NCBI GenBank assembly: GCA_030599435.1
Contig: JAUVNZ010000034.1
Span: 1-10,574, forward strand
Direction: 5' to 3'
Source: Gammaproteobacteria bacterium
Lineage (GTDB): Bacteria; Pseudomonadota; Gammaproteobacteria; SZUA-152
Length of the DNA: 10,574 nt
The notes under the pieces are model-generated. The model was not told where the DNA came from and made no database searches. It was given only the letters and a program-made list of their open reading frames with translations. Positions 7,213 through 10,574 of this stretch are shown here, in pieces (within the stretch, counting starts at the first letter, position 1; each line of letters opens with the position of its first letter). The position numbers and the translations under genes are program-made.

Positions 7213-7239
7213 GCCTGTTATATACTGGGCATCTATACT
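7211..7239 (+). promoter_or_regulatory. Predicted prmC promoter abutting the terminator
   Basis: TTGCCT (7211-7216) and TATACT (7234-7239) are 17 nt apart, matching consensus at 4 of 6 and 5 of 6 positions. The -35 begins in the last bases of the terminator's T-tract. Transcription would start near 7246, only about 10 nt before the prmC ATG, so the message would be nearly leaderless. This fits the lack of a Shine-Dalgarno before prmC. Confidence 0.5.
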
Positions 7240-7255
7240 GCAATCGACACAAAAC

Positions 7256-8125
7256 ATGCCCGATATTTCAATTCAACAGGCACTGCAAGAGGCGCAACAC
7301 CTTCTCTCTGCAAACAGTGACTCGCCCCGTATTGACAGTGAAATAATGCTGGCCCAGGTGTGTGGAAAGACACGCACCTATTTGCGCACCTGGCCTGAAA
7401 AATCGCTTACTCCTGAACAACTGACTCAATTCCAACAACTCATCACACGCCGCTGCTCTGGCGAACCCGTTGCTTACATAACCGGGGAACGAGAATTTTG
7501 GGATATGACATTACAGGTGTCCCCAGACACGCTTATCCCACGTCCTGAAACCGAACACCTGGTAGAACTGGCGCTGGAAAAAATCCCGCAAAAGTCCCAA
7601 TGGCATATTGCTGACCTCGGCACTGGCTGTGGCGCCATCGCCCTAGCAATTGCACGCGAGCGACCGCACTGCAAAATTCTTGCGACCGATACATCCGTTG
7701 CCGCTCTGGCTGTGGCGCAGAACAATGCCCGCCACCTGAACATCAGAAATGTCACTTTTATTGAGGGACATTGGTTTGAACCCCTCGGTGAGCAGCAGTT
7801 TGAAATGATTGTGTCTAATCCGCCTTACATCCATCCCGACGATGAACACCTCAGCCAGGGAGACCTTCGATTCGAACCGGTACAAGCACTTCGCTCAATA
7901 CCCGACGGCCTGACTGATATCCATGTGATTACGAAGGCTGCCCGCAAACACCTGGTTTCTCCCGGGTGGCTGATTCTGGAACACGGCTATGACCAGGGTT
8001 CGGCCGTCAAAAAAATGCTCGAATCATTGGGTTATTCCCAGGTATCTACCAGGGAGGATTTAGCCAGAAATGAGCGTCTGACCATGGGTAAAATGGACAG
8101 AGAAATAGAAAAGAAGATGGCTTAA
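7256..8125 (+). CDS. prmC: Peptide chain release factor N5-glutamine methyltransferase
   Basis: PrmC (HemK) uses S-adenosylmethionine to methylate the glutamine of the GGQ motif in RF1 and RF2, raising termination efficiency. With the ATG at 7256 the product is 289 aa (E. coli 277). An N-terminal helical domain (about 1-75) binds the release factor. It is followed by RPETE (96-100), the SAM-binding motif ADLGTGCGAIALAIA (119-133), and the catalytic NPPY (188-191), which holds the substrate glutamine. The C-terminus has the family's RNERLTMGK plus a short charged tail, DREIEKKMA. The ATG is preferred because a TTG alternative at 7211 would start in the terminator's T-tract and add 15 atypical residues. 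It is separated from its substrate gene prfA by the DsrE-like unit. Confidence 0.96.
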   Translation: MPDISIQQALQEAQHLLSANSDSPRIDSEIMLAQVCGKTRTYLRTWPEKSLTPEQLTQFQQLITRRCSGEPVAYITGEREFWDMTLQVSPDTLIPRPETEHLVELALEKIPQKSQWHIADLGTGCGAIALAIARERPHCKILATDTSVAALAVAQNNARHLNIRNVTFIEGHWFEPLGEQQFEMIVSNPPYIHPDDEHLSQGDLRFEPVQALRSIPDGLTDIHVITKAARKHLVSPGWLILEHGYDQGSAVKKMLESLGYSQVSTREDLARNERLTMGKMDREIEKKMA

Positions 8126-8222
8126 GAATGGCTAATTTTGGGTATTTAACTGTATTAGTAACAAAATAATCCCCCCAATCCCTGATAATTTTGTACCAGT
8201 TCTCCATATCAGTATTTGTAAC

Positions 8223-8250
8223 TTGACCTATTGAACCCAGTCGCTAGGAT
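8223..8250 (+). promoter_or_regulatory. Possible promoter of the 136-aa hypothetical gene
   Basis: TTGACC (8223-8228, 5 of 6 to consensus) and TAGGAT (8245-8250, 4 of 6) are 16 nt apart. If used, transcription would begin almost at the ATG at 8257, and the -10 would coincide with the AGGA Shine-Dalgarno. These two readings of the same bases compete, so confidence is low. Confidence 0.25.
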
Positions 8251-8256
8251 GAGGGT

Positions 8257-8667
8257 ATGGAGTCCATATTTTCTGACTTTGTTAAACAGCGAGAGGTCCA
8301 CTTTCGCAGCCTGAATCCAGGTGGCAATGACGCCCGGGATGCGATGGTTTTGCTCATGGAAATCAACGGTATTGAAGACATAAGAGCTCTCACCAATGAT
8401 TGTGTACAGATAAGTTATGACATTCGAACCATCACCCTGGAAATTATCGAGTCAGGACTACAGGAAGTGGGATTTCACCTCGATAATAGCCTGCTCTTCA
8501 AACTAAAACGTGCACTTTTTTATTACACAGAAGAAACCCAGCTCGTGAATCTGGGGCAAACGCATGACCAGGCCAGCTCTACCCTCGATGTATTCATAAA
8601 CTGTTACCATCAACGTCAGCACGGTTGTCGTGATGAACGACCACCACATCTAAGACAATATTCTTAA
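8257..8667 (+). CDS. Conserved-looking hypothetical protein, ferredoxin-like fold suspected
   Basis: A 136-aa soluble protein of unknown function with no signal peptide or membrane segment. About residues 29-75 read like a beta-alpha-beta unit (VLLMEINGIEDIRAL, then VQISYDIRTITLEIIESGLQEVGFHLD), reminiscent of heavy-metal-associated or ferredoxin-like domains but with no CxxC metal motif. A helix follows (LLFKLKRALFYYTEETQLVNLG). The C-terminus has HQRQHGCRDERP (119-128), a Cys/His/Arg-rich motif that looks like a conserved signature and could bind metal or a partner. GGND at 22-25 is also striking. The ATG at 8257 is supported by AGGA at 8246-8249. It lies between prmC and moeB, 131 nt and about 147 nt from them. 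I do not recognise a characterised homologue. Confidence 0.75.
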   Translation: MESIFSDFVKQREVHFRSLNPGGNDARDAMVLLMEINGIEDIRALTNDCVQISYDIRTITLEIIESGLQEVGFHLDNSLLFKLKRALFYYTEETQLVNLGQTHDQASSTLDVFINCYHQRQHGCRDERPPHLRQYS

Positions 8668-8706
8668 GCACTAGGCATAGCCACTATTTGGTGTACAGTA
8701 CTCCTT

Positions 8707-8726
8707 AGTATTACTCTGTAGTAACA
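8707..8726. other. Small hairpin upstream of moeB
   Basis: Within this stretch TTACT and AGTAA form a perfect 5-bp stem around CTGT, at about 8711-8724. It lies just before the three AACCTAA repeats, in the 8668-8814 spacer. No T-run follows, so it is not an obvious terminator. Confidence 0.3.
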
Positions 8727-8762
8727 ACCTAAGTAATCGTAACCTAAGCAGTACAACCTAAC
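8726..8762 (+). repeat. Three phased AACCTAA(G/C) direct repeats upstream of moeB
   Basis: AACCTAAG at 8726-8733, AACCTAAG at 8741-8748 and AACCTAAC at 8755-8762 recur at 15- and 14-bp intervals, each preceded within a few bases by GTA. The array ends 52 nt before the likely moeB start. Regular spacing suggests a protein-binding array, but at 14-15 bp it is not one helical turn, and chance in this repetitive AT-rich spacer is not excluded. Confidence 0.45.
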
Positions 8763-8798
8763 TCCTGCTCATCAGGACTAAAAACAGCCGCACCCTAT

Positions 8799-8824
8799 TT
8801 TATGAATGACGTTTATGAATGACG
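8799..8824. repeat. Perfect 13-bp tandem duplication over the moeB start
   Basis: TTTATGAATGACG occurs twice without a gap, at 8799-8811 and 8812-8824. Each copy carries an ATG-AAT-GAC start. Because 13 is not a multiple of 3, the first copy's ATG (8802) is out of frame with moeB and encodes only MNDVYE before TGA at 8820-8822. Confidence 0.95.
8802..8822 (+). other. Six-codon ORF overlapping the moeB start
   Basis: ATG at 8802 opens the frame MNDVYE and stops at TGA 8820-8822, five to seven bases inside the moeB frame that begins at ATG 8815. It arises directly from the 13-bp duplication. No Shine-Dalgarno is seen close upstream (nearest AGGA about 25 nt away), so whether it is translated is unknown. 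Confidence 0.4.
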
Positions 8825-9600
8825 ATCAACTTCTGCGCTACAGCCGGCAAATCATGCTTCCCCAAATTGATGTCGCTGGACAACAGAGACTCCTGGAAAG
8901 CCATGCGCTCATCATTGGTCTGGGTGGTCTTGGATCTCCTGTTGCCATGTACCTCGCAGCATCAGGTGTCGGTCAGTTAACACTGGCAGATTTTGACGAT
9001 GTTGAGCTATCCAACCTGCAACGACAAATTGTGCATGGCCAGACCGATATCGGCTCATCCAAGGTTGTTTCAGCCAGCCAAACTCTTAAATCTCTTAATT
9101 CGGAAATAGAAGTTTTTACTGTAAATAAACGCCTTGATGGGGATGCGCTGTTGGCAGCGGTCAATGCGGCGGATATTGTGATCGATGCCAGTGACAATTT
9201 TGCCACGCGCTTTGCCATCAATCGGGCATGTTCACTCGAAGGCAAGCCCCTGGTTTCCGGTGCCGCAGTTCGGCTGGAAGGACAGGTCTGTGTATTTAAC
9301 CATCAGGAAACTGATACTGGCAACAAGCAGGCCTGCTACCGATGCCTGTACAGTGAAGATCAGGATGAAGAAACTGCTACCTGCAGCGAAAACGGCGTGC
9401 TGTCGCCAGTCGTTGGCATCATAGGCAGCATCCAGGCCACTGAAGCTATTAAAATACTGGCGGGTTTTGGCACGACTCTCTCTGGTCGATTGCTCACTCT
9501 CGATGCCGCTACCATGGAGTTCCGTGAAATTCGCCTGTCTCAAGATCCCACTTGCCCGGTGTGTGCTAACAAACGTGCCCAGCAGTCAACCGCGCCCTAA
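8815..9600 (+). CDS. moeB: MoeB/ThiF/HesA-type E1-like adenylyltransferase
   Basis: E1-like enzymes of this family adenylate the C-terminal glycine of a small beta-grasp sulfur carrier (MoaD, ThiS or a relative) with ATP, preparing it for sulfur transfer. From the ATG at 8815 the product is 261 aa. It shows the opening MNDDQLLRYSRQIMLPQ, the ATP loop GLGGLGSP, DFDDVELSNLQRQ with the conserved Arg/Gln, and the metal-binding Asp in DASDNFATR. It also has zinc pairs CYRC and CPVC, a Cys in TATCSENGVLSP at the active-site cysteine position, and GSIQATEAIK. An in-frame ATG at 8806 would add three residues; the duplicated 13-mer makes the second ATG the likelier original start. MoeB is likely from similarity and synteny, but ThiF or HesA specificity cannot be excluded. 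A JAMM peptidase gene follows 47 nt later. Confidence 0.9.
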   Translation: MNDDQLLRYSRQIMLPQIDVAGQQRLLESHALIIGLGGLGSPVAMYLAASGVGQLTLADFDDVELSNLQRQIVHGQTDIGSSKVVSASQTLKSLNSEIEVFTVNKRLDGDALLAAVNAADIVIDASDNFATRFAINRACSLEGKPLVSGAAVRLEGQVCVFNHQETDTGNKQACYRCLYSEDQDEETATCSENGVLSPVVGIIGSIQATEAIKILAGFGTTLSGRLLTLDAATMEFREIRLSQDPTCPVCANKRAQQSTAP

Positions 9601-9647
9601 GAAAACGTCCCTCGCTTACCCTCAAATTACCCCTTAATAAAAAAACC

Positions 9648-10067
9648 ATGGAATCCGTTCACATCCCTCGCAAGCTGATTAACAAAATATTGGAGCAAGC
9701 TCAACAATCACCTAACAAGGAAATTTGCGGTTTACTTTCGAGCAACAATGCAAACAACAACAAGCAACCCGTAAATTGCTACCCGGTAGCCAATACTTCC
9801 ACAGAACCAAATCATCGTTACCTGATGGATCCCAGGCAACAAATCGACACATTTAGAATAATGCGTGAGCGTGGCGAAGAACTTTATGCCATATACCATT
9901 CCCATCCCCAAAGCCCCGCGTCACCATCAGCGGAAGACCTCCAGCAAGCGTCCTATCCCGAGGCCTTACACATAATTATCTCCATGAGCACTACAGGCAC
10001 TTTGCAGCTCAGAGGCTATCGATTTAAAAACGACGCAATCATTGCTGTCGATATCACTGTGGAATGA
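9648..10067 (+). CDS. JAMM/MPN+ (Mov34) metallopeptidase, Mec-like
   Basis: A 139-aa single-domain JAB1/MPN/Mov34 protein, probably a zinc isopeptidase or peptidase. The full JAMM signature is present: Glu25 in NKEICGLLS, then His84-Ser85-His86, Ser94 and Asp97 in the H-x-H-x7-S-x2-D arrangement (HSHPQSPASPSAED). In bacteria, stand-alone JAMM proteins such as Mec of Mycobacterium cleave a residue or adduct from the C-terminus of a ubiquitin-like sulfur carrier (CysO), and they are often encoded beside an E1-like gene, as here. It is cytosolic with no signal peptide. It follows moeB by 47 nt with no terminator between, so co-transcription is likely. No Shine-Dalgarno is evident before the ATG. 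The partner carrier is not in this window. Substrate is unknown. Confidence 0.9.
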   Translation: MESVHIPRKLINKILEQAQQSPNKEICGLLSSNNANNNKQPVNCYPVANTSTEPNHRYLMDPRQQIDTFRIMRERGEELYAIYHSHPQSPASPSAEDLQQASYPEALHIIISMSTTGTLQLRGYRFKNDAIIAVDITVE

Positions 10068-10148
10068 TCAATTAATTGCCATAAAAATACTGAAGTAATA
10101 GGCTTTTTTGCCGATAACTCTAAAGATTCAGCTTTTCTCAGCAACCAC

Positions 10149-10162
10149 TGGGGTGAACCCCA
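10149..10162. other. Small GC hairpin upstream of the secreted protein gene
   Basis: TGGGG (10149-10153) and CCCCA (10158-10162) form a perfect 5-bp stem with a TGAA tetraloop, 40 nt before the start codon at 10203. The same arms occur in the hairpin after prfA (6480-6496). No T-tract follows directly. It could be a leader structure or a weak processing/termination element after the JAMM gene. Confidence 0.35.
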
Positions 10163-10202
10163 AGAATATAACGTAACATATTGATAAATAAAGGTAAAAA
10201 AA

Positions 10203-10574
10203 ATGAAATCATATCGCACTTACCTCTTTACCATTTTTGTGTCCGCTCTGCTGGTATTCAATGTTTCTGCCTTTGCGAAAGAAAGCGCTCCAAATGAAAT
10301 AGATAAAGGCGAAGATATGCTAATGGGAGCTGGCGCCCATTTTGCCTGGATTGTGTTTGATGCCCTTAAGGCGGATCTTGAAGCAAAGACTGGTCGAAAA
10401 ACTGTTCTTTTTGGCGAAAATTCCATGTTAGGTGTCGGTTGCAATGCCGGTATTAAAGCTGCCTTACAGGGCACAAAAAGCAAGGAAACGTTTGGATTCG
10501 TGTGCTGCCCACTAAGCAAAGAAGAAGTCGAGAAGAAAAAACTCATCGTCTATCCGCTGGCGAAAGAACCAGTA
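10203..10574 (+). CDS. Secreted substrate-binding-like protein (partial, 3' end off window)
   Basis: The first 124 codons are visible and the frame runs open off the right edge. The protein begins with a signal peptide (MKSYRTYLFTIFVSALLVFNVSAFA, cleavage expected after AFA), so it is exported to the periplasm. The mature part contains GAGAHFAWIVFDALKADLE, GENSMLGVGCNAGI and FGFVCCPLSKEEVEKKKL, followed by IVYPLAKEPV. This layout resembles PstS/PBP-like periplasmic ligand-binding domains: a glycine-rich first loop, an internal GCNAGI, and a strand before PLAKEP. Three cysteines, including a CC pair, are unusual for that fold and might bind a cofactor or metal. AAGG at 10191-10194 gives a well-spaced Shine-Dalgarno. 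The ligand is unknown, and assignment beyond a PBP-like secreted protein is tentative. It is 135 nt after the JAMM gene. Confidence 0.75.
   Translation, partial: MKSYRTYLFTIFVSALLVFNVSAFAKESAPNEIDKGEDMLMGAGAHFAWIVFDALKADLEAKTGRKTVLFGENSMLGVGCNAGIKAALQGTKSKETFGFVCCPLSKEEVEKKKLIVYPLAKEPV

Noticed and set aside
7211..7255. TTG start giving PrmC 15 extra N-terminal residues
   Set aside because: The TTG lies in the terminator T-tract and overlaps the predicted -35; the added residues are not typical of PrmC, while the ATG at 7256 gives the normal N-terminus.
10069..10078. CAATTAATTG palindrome after the JAMM gene
   Set aside because: A 10-bp AT-rich palindrome is expected by chance in such spacers; no T-run, GC stem or repeat copy supports a function.
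10068..10202. Possible riboswitch before the secreted-protein gene
   Set aside because: Apart from the small TGGGG/CCCCA hairpin, I could not match the conserved cores of c-di-GMP, cobalamin, preQ1 or SAH riboswitches.

Overview
The window looks like a chromosomal housekeeping locus from a gammaproteobacterium of moderate GC content. The evidence is gene content and order. A leftward block (TPR lipoprotein - lolB - ispE - tRNA-Gln) is divergent from a rightward block (hemA - prfA - prmC - moeB). As I recall it, this matches the Pseudomonas-type arrangement, in which prs follows the tRNA. I cannot name a genus.

Left part (minus strand, 3569 down to 1): a 590-residue TPR lipoprotein overlaps lolB by 4 nt (GTGA). 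lolB is followed 10 nt later by ispE. A 112-nt spacer rich in GGA motifs then leads to tRNA-Gln(UUG). The first 124 nt hold nested inverted repeats and probably lie in the leader of an off-window gene, expected to be prs.

Divergent region (3570-3914): 345 nt with no convincing gene. It carries a plausible promoter for the TPR-lolB-ispE transcript and a tandem 20-bp direct repeat on the hemA side.

Right part (plus strand): hemA (glutamyl-tRNA reductase), prfA (RF1), a periplasmic DsrE-like protein, prmC (the methyltransferase that modifies RF1 on its GGQ glutamine), an uncharacterised 136-residue protein, a MoeB/ThiF-type E1-like adenylyltransferase, a JAMM-type metallopeptidase, and the 5' part of a secreted substrate-binding-like protein that runs off the right edge. 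The DsrE-like gene sits between prfA and prmC with its own predicted promoter and a strong intrinsic terminator. prmC therefore appears to be transcribed from its own promoter, which begins in the terminator's T-tract.

The items most worth a second look are: (1) the ispE/tRNA-Gln spacer, with three CsrB-type CAGGA(C/U/A)G motifs, two of them in small hairpins; (2) the adjacent E1-like and JAMM genes, a pairing typical of ubiquitin-like sulfur-carrier chemistry; (3) a perfect 13-bp tandem duplication over the moeB start that creates an overlapping 6-codon ORF; (4) the transcriptional separation of prfA and prmC. Most of the window is conventional. No phage, IS, CRISPR or defence genes were seen.
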